Of a DNA stretch of 64,000 nucleotides, positions 35,897 to 46,119 are shown piece after piece. The notes below the pieces were generated by a model. The model searched no databases. It was not told where the DNA came from and saw only the letters and a program-made list of their open reading frames with translations. Every line of letters starts with the position of its first letter. Position 1 is the first letter of the stretch. Source of the DNA: Takakia lepidozioides (taxonomy: Eukaryota > Streptophyta > Takakiopsida > Takakiales > Takakiaceae); the NCBI GenBank assembly GCA_030704615.1, contig CM060731.1, positions 29,574,001 through 29,638,000 of the forward strand. The letters run 5' to 3'. Both the position numbers and the translations under genes were made by a program.

Positions 35897-37330
35897 GTCA
35901 CAAAAAGGCCAGATTGGGTGAATGGAGTTCAGCAGGCATATGCGACTGATCTTGTGGTGCTGGGCATTCCTGACGGTTTTCCTGTCCCTGATGTGTTGCC
36001 TTCCAATTCAACCCCCACTTGGAACAAATCGGATTCTCGTTACTGGCAGTGGGTTTTCTCATTCAGCAACAAATTCCTTTCTGACTCGGGGGCTCTTCTT
36101 CTCATATATGCAGTCAAAGGACATGTCGACACGGAGAACTTTTTTCAGCTACATGAAAGCTTCCGGGTTTCGTGTCATCAAAACTTGGACATGCATCAAC
36201 ACTCTGCCTCTTACAAAGGGCGAGTTCCCGGGGCAGAAAGTGAGGTGGTTCGTTTGAATTAAAGTTTCGTGGTTCTTTAGTAAATGTCAAAAGTAGGTTA
36301 TGTCTTTTGCCTCATGCTCTCTTCATGATTATTGATATAAACGCTGGTACCTACCAAGGTCGGCCACCCGACCACACCGTGCCACCCTGGCTATCAGGTG
36401 TTCGAAGCTTTGTGCCTGGTGAGCGTGCGGAAGGACACTCTTCCTCCTGGTATTGCTGAGTTCCAGTTGAGGGACCTTGCAGATCACATTGACCCCACCT
36501 GTGAGCCTGTGGAGGATGATGTAATCTTCAATTACGTGGACTCGGGTCGAACTACGAAAAGGTCGACTGGTGTCCCTTGGAGAGGTGCTTGGGAGAAATC
36601 CCCAACTTTCATACAGACTTTGGTGGAGACATGCAGCCGTCACGGTGGACGAGTGGTTGACTTGTCTATTGGCACAGGTGGGCCCTAAACACTGTATTTG
36701 AAATATGGGCAGTGAGCTTAGGGAAGCCCTGTTTTAATTTCTCGTTCGTCTTGGATTTGTAGGAGCATCTTTTCATGCGTGCAAAAGCGCCCACTGCTTC
36801 GGCATGGAGGCTGATACGAAGCTCTTCTCAAGCGAGCTTCATCAGCTTGAGTCGGGCACTACTTCTGCCCCATCCACGGAGGGACTTCTGGAGGAGCCCG
36901 AAGCGCCTGACGATGATCTCGACGTGGACTCCGATTTTGAGTGTGAGTAAGTTCAGCTCTTGTCGTGCAAAATATGTTGCATTTCCTTGCGTCATTCCCG
37001 TTCGACAGATGGTTGCTTACATTGTCTATTTCTGGATGATAACATCTACCACCATTCCTCTTCTTGCTTTCCAGAGTTCGGCACCAGTCATCGAATCAGC
37101 AGACATCTTTCGGTTTCCAAGGATACTACATGCCCCCGAGTCCCCCTAGAGCTTACCGCTTGCCGGTTTACACGGAAGCTTGCGCACGGGTGTTGTCCCA
37201 ACAAACAATGTATTCGCCTCTCCATGGGGGTCGCGGAAAAAAAAAACGTCGCGGATGGGCTGCTGTGTTCATAGATGATATTGCTACAGACTCTGGAAGT
37301 GGTTCCTCTGAAACCTCAAGTACTTCTTGA
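35897..37330 (+). pseudogene. Methyltransferase-like gene, copy 1 (3' exons)
   Basis: Four exons are inferred from splice sites shared with two other copies: 35897-36239, 36398-36677, 36763-36942 and 37077-37330. The first encodes DLVVLGIPDGFPVPDV and WVFSFSNKFLSDSGALLL. The second ends VVDLSIGTG, and the third continues ASFHACKSAHCFGMEAD across the intron. Motif order (IPDG, then DLSxGTG ... GMEAD) is that of beta-class amino methyltransferases, with motif IV (DPPY) before motif I (FxGxG followed by an acidic residue). The fourth exon is basic (GRGKKKRRG) and ends VFIDDIA and Ser-rich. One frameshift in the first exon (near 36110) breaks the copy, and the ParB part is absent. Confidence 0.7.
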
Positions 37331-37685
37331 GGTTCAAGTACCGATACTTAATAAAATGTGTTTTGGTTTTGCTTCCATCCCCAAACTGTTTTTCAAGTTC
37401 TTCGCGCGTTCCCATAAGTACAGTTAGGGATTGCCTAGGGTAGGTCTTCAGATTCCGGCATTGAAAAATGTTTGTGGGTTGGAATGAATGAACTACTTTG
37501 CAAAAAAAGGGTTTGCTGTTAATATTCAATTCTCTATCGGGCGATCTCTTCATTCCAAAATCATGTCCTCAATCCTAAACCATCCACAAACCTACCATTG
37601 TTTTCGGCCGGAAAGAATATTCATGTGGGGGCGATGAAGATGGATCAAAAAATAAGGACATAGCGACAACCGATCCGCGGTAATA

Positions 37686-37705
37686 GGGGGGGGGGGGGGG
37701 GGGGG
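37686..37705. repeat. Homopolymer run of 20 G
   Basis: Twenty consecutive G, between methyltransferase-like copies 1 and 2. The exact length may be affected by sequencing error. Confidence 0.85.
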
Positions 37706-37748
37706 AACACGGAATTAGGGCCTGCACACGTGGATGCTTGCTGACGTG

Positions 37749-37810
37749 GCGTGAGCCTAGCCAGGCTCACGCGCAAGCATTCCCGTACAGTGTTCGGCAC
37801 CGCACATTGT
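37749..37810. repeat. Two 24-bp dyads upstream of the copy 2 ParB exon
   Basis: The first, at 37749-37772, has arms GCGTGAGCCTA and CAGGCTCACGC around GC, with one mismatch. The second, at 37787-37810, has arms ACAGTGTTCGG and CCGCACATTGT around CA, with two mismatches. Both have the 11-2-11 layout found in other clusters. They lie 45-100 bases before the splice acceptor at 37853-37854. Confidence 0.75.
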
Positions 37811-37854
37811 TTCTGACCCCTCTCTTATATCCATTTGAATGTGCATCCTTGCAG

Positions 37855-38448
37855 GAGAAGATGCAAAGAGTAGAGGATGAGAACCCCTCAGTGCAGGAAA
37901 AGGAGATCATTGGTGATGTGGACGATGAGTTTTATGAAAGCAAAGCCGCGGAGATGCTGGGGGGTCAGAAGGTTAATTCGCAGCTTGTGGTGCAAAGTAT
38001 GCTTGCCCCGGGTGGGAGGTTGAAGATTCCCCTGTGTAGGTTGGTTTCCATGCCCGTCGTTCGTCCACCCCTCATCAAGGATATCCAGAAGCTGGAGGTA
38101 GAGTTTGTTCATGGGTATTTGGACGGATCTGCAGTTTTTTACGTTTCTACTAGGGATTCCAGAGGCAAGGAGCTCCTGGTGGATGAGTATCATGGACTCT
38201 TGGGATCCCATTTGGAGACAGGTGAACAAATCCTTCGAACTTCTTCTCTCCATGAAACCTTCGACGCAAGCATTCTCATGGAAGATGTTTCACATATGGG
38301 ATGGCAACCACCGGTTGCTTGCATGGATGGCTGTCATTGGGAGGCTGCACTCATAGGAGGAAGAGTGGCATTACTGTGTTCGAACAATGGTGCTGGATTG
38401 TGACGGGAACATGATGGGGCTTCTAACGGCAATGAATGATATGAATAG
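37855..38448 (+). pseudogene. ParB-like exon of copy 2
   Basis: The exon reads AAEMLGGQKVNSQLVVQSM, then KIPLCRLVSMPVVRPPLIKD, then GSAVFYVSTRD. After a one-base frameshift near 38190 it continues WRQVNKSFELLLSM and HIWDGNHRLLAWM. Beta strands around the V-R-P segment and the DGNHRLLA box are the hallmarks of ParB/sulfiredoxin-fold domains, which have D-G-x-H-R-x-x-A. An in-frame TAG follows LHS at about 38357, then EEEWHYCVRTMVLD continues in frame. The minus-strand copy at 60449-61001 shows the unbroken version. Confidence 0.68.
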
Positions 38449-39718
38449 GTTGGTTTCTAATTCTACATGTTCCGGTTGTGGTTCCGTGGTTCTTTGCTTC
38501 CAATCCTCTGTTGTCGGTTCTTGAATTTCATTCTGACTTTCACACATCAATCTGCAGAGGGACGGAGACATCCCATGTGAAAACGAGTCTGGTTCACACT
38601 CTGTACAGGATACCAAGAATCGGCCAGATGCCATTGAGCAACTTCAAGACCATCCTTTCAACAGAGACATACAAGAAGTGCGAGAGCTCCAAGACATCAG
38701 AAACATGGTACTCGTTGACCCGTGAGGCTTTCATGGAGTATATGTACGCGGTGAGATACATCTTCCATCATCTGGCCTTTGGGTATTCCTGCTTCGAGAT
38801 CTTTGTTTCTATTTGTTTCCCTTGCCCTTGTGTTAATGCATCTGTCGTGCATTCTCTTGCAACAAGACTTTGCGGATGCAGGACAGCGTGGCAAACTAGA
38901 ATACTACAGCTCTACCCCTGAAGAGAGAAGGACAACAAAGGGGGTTGAGAGTCACATCAAACAAGTCTAGATGACCGCCACAAGAAAAAATATTATGAGT
39001 GTTTTTGTGAAGCAGTTGAGAATTGAAACCCATCCTTCAGACCATAGTTCCTTCAAGAGGTGAAAAACCATTTCAACAAGCCAGGAAAGCCCGAGATGGC
39101 CCAGGAGAAGTTGCACAGGTTATCTACCGCCGTTGTGTCTTCAGAACAGAAGGTGAAGTGGCTGCAAATATGGAACTCCGATCCCACTGTTAGGGACACC
39201 CACATGTTCCCCATGCCGGAGAAAGAGAAGAAGACCCAGCGTGTCATTCCAGTCAGTGACAATATGATGGACACATGGCTTCACAAGGACTTATTGGAGC
39301 TAGGTATGATGTCCTTTGCCGTGTCACTTTCTTTCCGCTTTTCTGTGGTTCTCTTTCCATGTTCCATGGGCTGTGATTGTTTTCTGGTTCATTCTTGCAT
39401 TGGAATTGTTTTGCAGTTGGAGGAAAGGGCCCAGTCTGTTCTACATACGCAGTTGGCTGACTATGGCATCACCATGACAACACCAAAGGTCTCCTTCCAA
39501 GCATACATGCGGAAATGGAGAGCCACAGTGTGACAATCTTGTTTCTTCAGGGAGGTTCAACAAGGAGGGTGGCATCAGTCGAACAAATGAGCTTGACCAG
39601 CAAGAGAAAGGAGAGGAAGCCTGGAAACGATGTCTTTACAGGTGCGAAATTGACTATGCTTCTTTGTTTTGCAAAGACACACTCTCCTCTATTTAACCTG
39701 ATTTGTGCTGGCTCATAT

Positions 39719-39838
39719 GAGTGTGCGGTGTCACACACTCATTTGTTCTGTCCGTGTGTAGTAACACCAACGTGCACACCCTGGGCCCTTCAGGCTATTT
39801 TGTGTGCGGTGGTTACAGTGTGCGGTGCCGCATACTCT
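39719..39838. repeat. Two 24-bp dyads in a copy 2 intron (CCGCACAC family)
   Basis: At 39719-39742 the arms are TGAGTGTGCGG and TCACACACTCA around TG. At 39815-39838 they are ACAGTGTGCGG and CCGCATACTCT around TG. Both sit in the intron between about 39641 and 39920. The same intron position in copy 3 holds a different dyad family. Confidence 0.75.
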
Positions 39839-42119
39839 TCTTGGGGGTCTTCGTGACGTGGTAGAAAAGCTAGGAGATAATAGTTGCATTGCATAATGAG
39901 GTTGTCTCTGTGCCTGCAGGTACATAAAATATGTTCTCATGGCTGAGAACTTCTTGGACAAACATCCTGATTTCGTGGACCTGTGGCTTGTTCCTGCTGG
40001 CAACCAAACCATGTTTACTACAGGGATCTTGTAGGACTGGGCCCATACCATCTTTCTACCTATGGTTGGTATTTGGATTGCCCTGTTTCTGAGACCCCAG
40101 CGCAGGAGGTGTATTTGAGGAGAGAGAATGAGCGTGTAGCAACCACCGCCGCAGCTGCCGACCTCAAGATTCATGATAGAAATTTGAGGACACTTGCAGA
40201 GAAGGAGCCTCCCACTCAGGATACCCCGGGTAAAGGTAGAAAGGGAAAGGGAAACGATGTTGCTGTTGGTGGGAGGAAAGGAAGGGGTAAGGGGAAGGGA
40301 GCACAGGGGCAGGTAGGTGGGTAGGGAAGTGTTGCAGAAACTGGCCCTGCGGCGGATGTCTAGCCGACCAAAGAGACTCCACCGCATGGTAGGGGATCTG
40401 TGAGAAAGAAAAAGGGGGTGGTTGATCATGAGGACCCGTACCATGCAGTGGAGCATCCCACGAGGGTCATTCGCCCTACCGGGTTGGAGATGGCCAATGT
40501 CGGGTTCCTTGCCATGATGGAGTCCAGGAAATCTGATTACACCAGAGAGATTATGTGGGAGAGGATTATGGAGTTCCTCGGCACGGTGCGTGTTGTCTTT
40601 TGCTTCTTGTGTGTTGTGGGCATGGCTCGTTTCAATCCTCTTGAGCATTCGCTTGCATGCTTGTTTGCAGGCAAAAATGACCAAATCTTGGGTGAACGGG
40701 AAGGAGAAGCCATATGCAGCCGAACTCATCATCTTGGACATCCCTGATGGGTTGCCAGTCCCGGATGTCCCTCCAGCGGGTGCTTGTCAGGTTGGAATGA
40801 TTTTTATGAGCGCTACTGGCGGTGGATTTTCTCCTTTTGCAATTTCTTTCTGTCCGATGCAGGTGTTTTGGTGCTTATCCAGTCCACGACCTTTGCTATC
40901 GCCGTGTACTTGCCAGCTATTTGAAAGCCTCCGGTATGAGGGTCGTGAAGACATGGAATTGTGTGAACAACATGTACCTGACGAAGGGGGATCGTCCGGG
41001 AGAGATGGTAAATCTGCCTTCTTATTCCTCTTCTTGGTGGTTCTCACATGGAGTTGCATAAGTCGCTCAAATGAATATGGAGAGGCTTGGTTTTCAAGCT
41101 TCTTAGTTCCTTGTGGATGTCATGTTCGCAGACTCATCTGTTTGAAGCTGTTTGTCTCGTTCGAGTGCATCCACCTACGACTCCAGCCGTCATTAGGGAG
41201 TTCGCCATCACTCATGGGGGCAAGTTCATAGACGAGAGGACATATCCTCCCACGGATGACATGCACCACAACTACGTGGACAATAACGTGTGCTTGTGAA
41301 GGGGGAATGGGGTTCCTTGGAGAGAGGCCAGGGAGAGGAGCCCGGCTTTCATTCAAACGATTGTGGAGTGCTACACTACACCGATGCCAGAGTTTTGGAT
41401 TTGTCAATGGGCACAGGTTCGTCTCTTCATCCTTCACATTTGATTGGGTTTGTTTGAGCTTGCACTTTCAGCAATTCCCACCGTTCCAAATGAGTTTTCA
41501 ATGTCTGTTTCCTTCCTTCTATTCCATTGCAGGTGCTTCGTACCACGCTTGCAAGGCCAGTGCGTGACATCTCTTCGGGATTGAAGGGGATGCCGAAATT
41601 TACAAGAACCTCCTGATGGGTTTGGGTGGACAAACTTCTCAAGTCCTTCCGAAAGCCCTTCCCGGTGTTATTGATACAGGGGAGACGTCCGACAAGCCGA
41701 CTTTGCCTGTGAGTAAGTTCAACCTATGGATGCTTGCATTGTTGTTTCAATACCCAGAATCATTGTTCTTAAGGAAAAGTGTACATGGGAGACATCCTCT
41801 TCGTTGGACTTGTGCATTGCATCATTGTATTCAAAATGGAATTTTGTCGACTTGTGCATGAGTCCGTGTGCTTCCATTGAACCTCCAGGGCTATCACACC
41901 TTTTTGGACTTCTTTCAAGTCCTCCTCAGTCTTACATGCTGTCTATACGGAGGCACTCGCAACAAGCATGTCCGTTCATGGCACTCGTAGTCCAACCATC
42001 GACGGCCGTGGTAGAAGACGTGGTGTTGGGGCCGGAATCTTTGTGGATGACATAGCACATGAGGTCGATTCTGATTCTGATGGTTGTGACACTTGATATA
42101 AAGTTTTCTTTTACTTTTA

Positions 42120-42610
42120 TTCGGGGCCAATTTTGAAATGGGATGGTTGTGTGTCCTTGTTGTCCTGTTTGCAAGGATGCGAATTCCTGGGAACAAACTA
42201 TTGTTGGAGATGGGGGTTGCATGGACTGCCCGGATTGTTCCTTCAATCTCTTTAGTGTTTTCCGGAGCTCACATGCTTGTGTACATTGCAAAAACAAACA
42301 AACGTGATGGGTCTGGGCAGTGCATTCTCGCATCATTTGCTCATTGGTCTCCAAACCATTCTTGCCAGAACAATGCTTGGTAAATCCATCACGTTAAAGT
42401 CCACGTGATCAAAGATCATTTAGGCATTCTTCTGGTGAGCATCCATGATGCTCCCGCACATACCATACATGTTCGCAAGGGTGGTGAGTAAGAAAACATT
42501 TCGCAGGGATCTGCTTTGGATGATGTGAGTGTGCACCTGCTTTCCGGGCCTTTTATCCCGATGCACTAAAACAAAAGACAAACATAGTATGTGGATATGC
42601 TGCAATGCCT
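42120..42610 (-). pseudogene. PPR (PLS-type) gene fragment
   Basis: The minus strand reads KQVHTHIIQSRSLRNVFLLT, then LANMYGMCGSIMDAHQ (42430-42545). This is a PPR L/S unit of the kind V-H-x-x-I-x-x-x-G-x-x-x-D-V-F-V-x-x-x-L-x-x-M-Y-x-x-C-G. Further left, about 42260-42370, it reads GLETNEQMMRE and HVCLFLQCTQACEL, a decayed version of ETYEQMLREG ... FVCVCSACA. The fragment is close in wording to the PPR pieces captured in the element at 21-28 kb. It directly follows methyltransferase-like copy 2. Confidence 0.6.
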
Positions 42611-42839
42611 CCTTCGTTCAAAATCAGAAGAGCCTCTTCCAGTTTGTCTGCCTCACAAAGCATCTTCACATGCCAAGAATGGATGCTGACAAGCAGTGCT
42701 CACGACGTAGTCACATTCCCATGCAAGGGCTTGGTATGTTAATAACGTCTAAATGGATGCAATGGATAGAAAGGATGGATACAATGGATGTAACACATCC
42801 ATTCTGCATTCCCTGGAAAGGGCTGATCAACCTGCGATA

Positions 42840-42960
42840 ATAGGTGCCACCCGCGGTAATAGGCCCAGCATGTTCGCTCCGACATGCTGACGTGGCGTGA
42901 GCCTATGCTGGGCTCACGGGTTCCTGGGCTCACATGCTCACGTCTCCAGGCTCACGGAAT
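42840..42960. repeat. GTGAGCC/GGCTCAC dyad module
   Basis: The segment contains 'cgcggtaataggcc', then CAGCATGT ... ACATGCTG (8-base arms), then GACGTGGCGTGAGCC ... GGCTCACGG (7-nt centre, 42896-42918), then 'caggctcacggaatagc'. The same succession, from 'cgcggtaatagg' through 'gacgtggcgtgagc' to 'ggctcacg', is found near 37.68-37.77 and 47.87-48.03 kb. Parts of it occur at 43.45 and 60.22 kb. Confidence 0.65.
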
Positions 42961-43459
42961 AGCACCCCCTGAAAATTTGAACCCCTCGTGATGGACCGTT
43001 TTCTAGAAACAAAGGCAGTCTCTCATATAATTCTCACGAGCTGGACAACATGCGTAAATCCTTAGGGGTTGTCAATCCAAGTCCGGAGGGGGATTTAGGA
43101 TCTTCTCGGGATGTTTAAAATCAGTGTTTGCAGAGGACCAAGAAGGAGAGGGCTTTTGGTAAATTATTCATATGAGCCTTGTGATTCTGTCTATGTGTGC
43201 TCAAATTGATATTGGTCTTCTTGCGTTGGACATCCTCTGATGTGTTTTATGATCAGTCTATTATATGGTGCAATGATGGAGAAAAATGGAGTTGGGAATG
43301 ACCACGTCCTTTTATTATGTCGTCCAACTTGTTTCCGCGGTAAAGGGTGCTCTTCCGTGGGAATACACTCCACTTCTTCCTTGGCGTGTGGTGACACGAC
43401 CTTCAAGCGCGATGACGTGGAGTGAGCCCCGTGATGTGGCGTTGGCGGAAGGTGACGTG

Positions 43460-43483
43460 GCGTGAGCGCAGTTGCGCTCACGC
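43460..43483. repeat. Perfect 24-bp dyad GCGTGAGCGCA / TGCGCTCACGC
   Basis: Two exact 11-base arms flank GT. The dyad lies where the minus-strand ParB gene A loses similarity to copy 2, just after the short downstream exon that begins near 43555 (KIGLMPLESFTDV). The equivalent at 60222-60245 has one mismatch. Confidence 0.85.
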
Positions 43484-43686
43484 GACCAGGCTCACGCCGA
43501 GGCATCCCTGCACATCCGTGAATGACTCCAGTGGCATCAGCCCTATCTTCTGGATATAGAATAGTGTGTGGCAGAGATTGGTCGTCACATGGGAGGTTTC
43601 ATTGGATCTGAAAAAACCTTCAACTCATAAGATGATTTCAAATTGTGGAAACGCAGACCGGAACGGGAACAATGTTGGTAACTTAC

Positions 43687-44238
43687 TTGTTTATGTCGTG
43701 CATGGCTGTCAAGAGCTGCGTGACACGTCCTTTGTGGTCGAGTACCATGGAAACCACGCTCCAGTGCCATTCGATCTCGTCCGAATGCAAGCTTGAAATG
43801 TAATCCATCCAGGCAAGCAGTCTATGGTTCCCATCCCAGACAAAAAACATCTTTCCCATAAACGATTTTGTGGAGGCCTTTTTGGACAACTTGAACTCAA
43901 ACTCCCTGTTTATATCCTGCCAGCATGCATCCCAACTTTGCTCTATGTCCTCTGTTACAAGACACTCCTCTCCTTTCGTGTTCACAGTGGATACAAAGAA
44001 CACTGCAGATCCCTTGACATAGCCGTGAACAAACCGTTCTTCAACTTCGTGATGTCGTTCCTCAATGCGGGTCGAACCGCGGGCATGGAGATCATCCTGC
44101 ATAGTGGGATAACCAGGTTTCCACCGGGAACCTCCATCGACAGAATCACCTTCAATGAGTTCACTTTCTGCCCACCCATAACCTCCTCGGCCTTGTTTTC
44201 ATAGTGTCCCTCAAATGACTCTTCCTCACCATCACCTT
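43687..44238 (-). pseudogene. ParB-like exon, copy A
   Basis: The minus-strand exon runs from a possible acceptor (gtggcag, before 44238) to a GTAAGT donor (43686-43681). It reads EESFEGHYENKAEEVMGGQ, IPLCRMISMPAVRPALRND, GSAVFFVST, FKLSKKASTKSFMGKMF and FVWDGNHRLLAWMDYISS. The DGNHRLLA box identifies the ParB/sulfiredoxin-like fold. One base is missing near 44033 compared with copy B ('caaacc' against 'caaaacc'), so the frame is broken after LKNG. The 5' neighbouring exon lies across an intron in which a segment is inverted relative to copy B. Confidence 0.68.
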
Positions 44239-44252
44239 CTGCCACTACCGCG

Positions 44253-44620
44253 TTGATGTCGACCTCCAAAGTGTATGTTTATGAAGGTGAAACGAAGCAG
44301 ATGCAACACTCGAATCAACCTTGCGTTGACGCGAGGCTGATTTTGATGCCTCTTCTGTTCACTCCCAGCATCCGAAGTCCCGTGCCATGAACCGCAAGGT
44401 AGGGAAAGTTGATTATTTGAAGCCCCCAAAAGAACCTTGCGTCAACGCAAAGCATTTAGTGGGTTCAATGGACTGTTCCGGTATGCATTTCAGACTAAGC
44501 TACATCCCCATCAATCAACTTTGCGTCAACGCAAGGTTGATCCATGGGAGCTCAATCTGTCACTCACAGGGATATTCATTCTCTGCAGAGGAAAAGAAAA
44601 AGGAAATCCGTGGGGGGAGA
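44253..44620. repeat. 368-bp intron segment, inverted relative to copy B
   Basis: Reading from 'ttgatgtcgacctccaaagt' to 'aaatccgtggggggaga', this segment is the reverse complement of 61016-61382 at roughly 98% identity by eye, while both flanks are colinear with copy B. Its right junction (44620/44621) leaves exactly half of a palindrome, TTGACGCAAGGTTG. In copy B the same palindrome is complete (CAACCTTGCAT joined to TGACGCAAGG). Confidence 0.9.
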
Positions 44621-44921
44621 TTGACGCAAGGTTGATGTCGAGCTCTCAGATTGGTGTTCAACAAACAAAAAAATAAAATGGAAAAGGAGATTGCAACCTA
44701 TGGTTTCTTCTTGGCACTTGATGATGCATCGGGAGCATTCATATTTTCCATGGCTGCCAAGTGGATACGGGAGGTGGGAATGAACAAAAAAGGCACATGA
44801 ATCAACCTCGCGTCAACGCAAGGTTGATTCGAGTGCAGCATCTGCACTCGTTTCATGCCCAGAACATACACTTTGGAGGTCGACATCAACCTTGCGTTGA
44901 CGCAAGGTTGATGTCGACCTC
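44316..44921. repeat. Cluster of CAACCTTGCGT / ACGCAAGGTTG dyads, copy A
   Basis: Full or near-full dyads lie at 44316-44339, about 44431-44454, 44515-44538, 44803-44826 and 44887-44910, with a half-site at 44621-44635. Cores are TG or CA. The last is the centre of a perfect 46-bp palindrome (44876-44921), with 22-base arms beginning GAGGTCGACATCAACC. Arms vary by one or two bases, often as compensated pairs, so symmetry is better kept than sequence. They lie in the intron between the first known exon and the ParB exon. Confidence 0.88.
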
Positions 44922-45225
44922 TCTGTTTAGCATGGAACAGACAAAAAAAAGAAAGGGAAAAAGAGGGTTGATAGCCACCTCCGGTTTCTTCTTTACACTT
45001 GATGATGCTCCTGAGGCATTCAACTTTTCCATGAGTTCTGGAGGCAGCATGCTTCCAAGGAGGTCCCGGTGGTGCGAAACAGCGGCAAACGGCAGTGTTT
45101 CCGCGTCTATCTCTCCTCCCTGCTCTCTCAAGACCCGGTTCTCTACTCGCAGCGCTTCCTCCTGAGCCCAGCTGACTTCCTCGTCCTCCCCCCCTTCTAT
45201 TGGAGGTTGCTCTTTGGTTGGAGGA
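44886..45225 (-). pseudogene. 5' exon of ParB gene copy A, truncated
   Basis: The minus strand reads EQPPIEGGEDEEVSWAQEE, ALRVENRVLREQGGEIDAE, SHHRDLLGSMLPPELMEKLN and ASGASSSVKKK. It matches the longer exon of copy B (61716-62145) residue for residue until 'ctctttggt' near 45220, after which it is replaced by unrelated sequence leading into the MULE gene. The coding part probably ends near 44995 at a GTG donor. The composition is acidic with short coiled-coil character (EEALRVEN). Confidence 0.55.
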
Positions 45226-45289
45226 AAACTGGAGGGACCAACTTTGGACATTGTTGTGGACCATTTCTTGACTTTGACTTCTCCAAACA

Positions 45290-46079
45290 TTAGGAATCAG
45301 GTGAACGCTTTAAGAATGGGCTCTGGGAGCCGAGGTTATATGGACAATATTATGGATTTGAAGAAAAGGAGCATGTACGACTACATCCAAGACAGCATTT
45401 CCCCGGGACAAGGAGCTAGGAAAGTATTCCTGTTCAAAATGTCCACAAAATGTGAGGGCAGCGGAGTCAGCCTGGTTAAATATATGCAGAAGGGTGGCGA
45501 TCTTGGCAACTACTTCCTTATGTTCGATCACGTCAAAAGGGTTAAAGATTGGACCACAATGGCATGTCATGTTTACGACCCTGTGTACCAACGTGTCATG
45601 ACAATTGCAGTGTGTGACATGCAGCCAGAGTACACAGATTCACAGCAGCTCATGTGGGAAGCTCTCATTCGTGTTATGGCCTCCAATGGTCTCCCATCTC
45701 CCAATTTTGTTGGTTTCATGCCGACAGTGCTCAAGCTAACTTCAACGCTGTCCGCATTGTGTTCGGGACGGGAGATCCAAAAGTGCCAATGCCTGGAAGA
45801 GAACGTACGTGTCTTTTCCATTGGACACAATCCCTAGACAAACACACAAAGGCAGACATCAAGCCAGATATGCAGAGTATGCATCGTCAACTGTGCAAAC
45901 AATACAAAGATGCCAAAACTATGGGGGAAGCGAATACATTGTTCCAGACAATTCGTGCCTGGTGGTACTCATCTGGAGTGGCATCGGAGGACATCATGAG
46001 GGCACTGGAAGACTGGTTCGCATTTTGGCACTTCCGTTACCGACAGTGGGGAGCGGCCATGACAACGATGAGATTGTAG
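45290..46079 (+). pseudogene. MULE-type transposase, catalytic region, copy A
   Basis: The plus-strand frame reads KVFLFKMSTKCEGSGVSLV, DWTTMACHVYDPVYQRVM, then, after a single missing base near 45720, ADSAQANFNAVRIVFG, RTCLFHWTQSLDKHTK and RALEDWFAFWHFRYRQW. These match the MULE (Mutator-like) DDE transposase layout. A first Asp lies near the strand pair around HVYDPVY. A second is in the F-x-A-D-x-A-x-A-x-x-x-A-V block before the C-x-x-H motif (CLFHW). A Glu lies in the terminal helix. The enzyme would cut and join transposon ends in the nucleus. The frameshift at the second Asp inactivates this copy. Confidence 0.75.
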
Positions 46080-46119
46080 CAATGCCTAGTTGTAGCAATC
46101 CGGCAAAAATGGAAGAGAT

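Larger units (their letters stand above)
37855..42096 (+). pseudogene. ParB-like plus methyltransferase-like fusion gene, copy 2 (longest copy)
   Basis: This is a spliced plus-strand gene. Inferred exons are 37855-38448 (ParB-like), 38558-38750, about 38882-39303, 39417 to about 39641, 39920-40585, 40671-41007, 41132-41415, 41533-41708 and 41889-42096. All introns have GT...AG ends, and most exon borders agree with the other copies. Exon 40671-41007 carries ELIILDIPDGLPVPDV and later YLASYLKASGMRVVKTWN. Exons 41132-41708 join to MGTGASYHACKAS and FGIEGD. The last exon has GRGRRRGVGAGIFVDDIA. The order, ParB-like then methyltransferase, is that of ParB-methylase fusions of phages and bacteria. 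Frameshifts (near 38190 and 40790) and stops (38357, 40030, the TGA in the FGIEGD exon) make it a pseudogene. Confidence 0.7.
43294..45220. repeat. Segmental duplicate A (partner at 60057-61937)
   Basis: From 'gggaatgaccacgtcc' at 43294 to 'gaggttgctctttgg' near 45220 the sequence is nearly identical to 60057-61937, apart from point differences, small gaps and an inverted segment (44253-44620). Similarity stops abruptly on both sides. The copy carries the ParB-like exon on the minus strand. Confidence 0.9.

Noticed and set aside
36775-37149. Open frame of 124 codons on the plus strand
   Set aside because: It is out of frame with the exon reading ASFHACKSAHCFGMEAD, which is supported by similarity to two other copies.
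39731-40741. 336-codon open frame on the minus strand
   Set aside because: It is antisense to the best-supported exons of methyltransferase-like copy 2, whose plus-strand translation aligns with copy 3 and whose splice sites match. It has no domain of its own.
44316-44921. Simple miniature inverted-repeat transposon with the dyads as termini
   Set aside because: Dyads occur in clusters at irregular spacing, lack target duplications, and stay at the same intron positions in both duplicates. A single element with two ends does not explain them.
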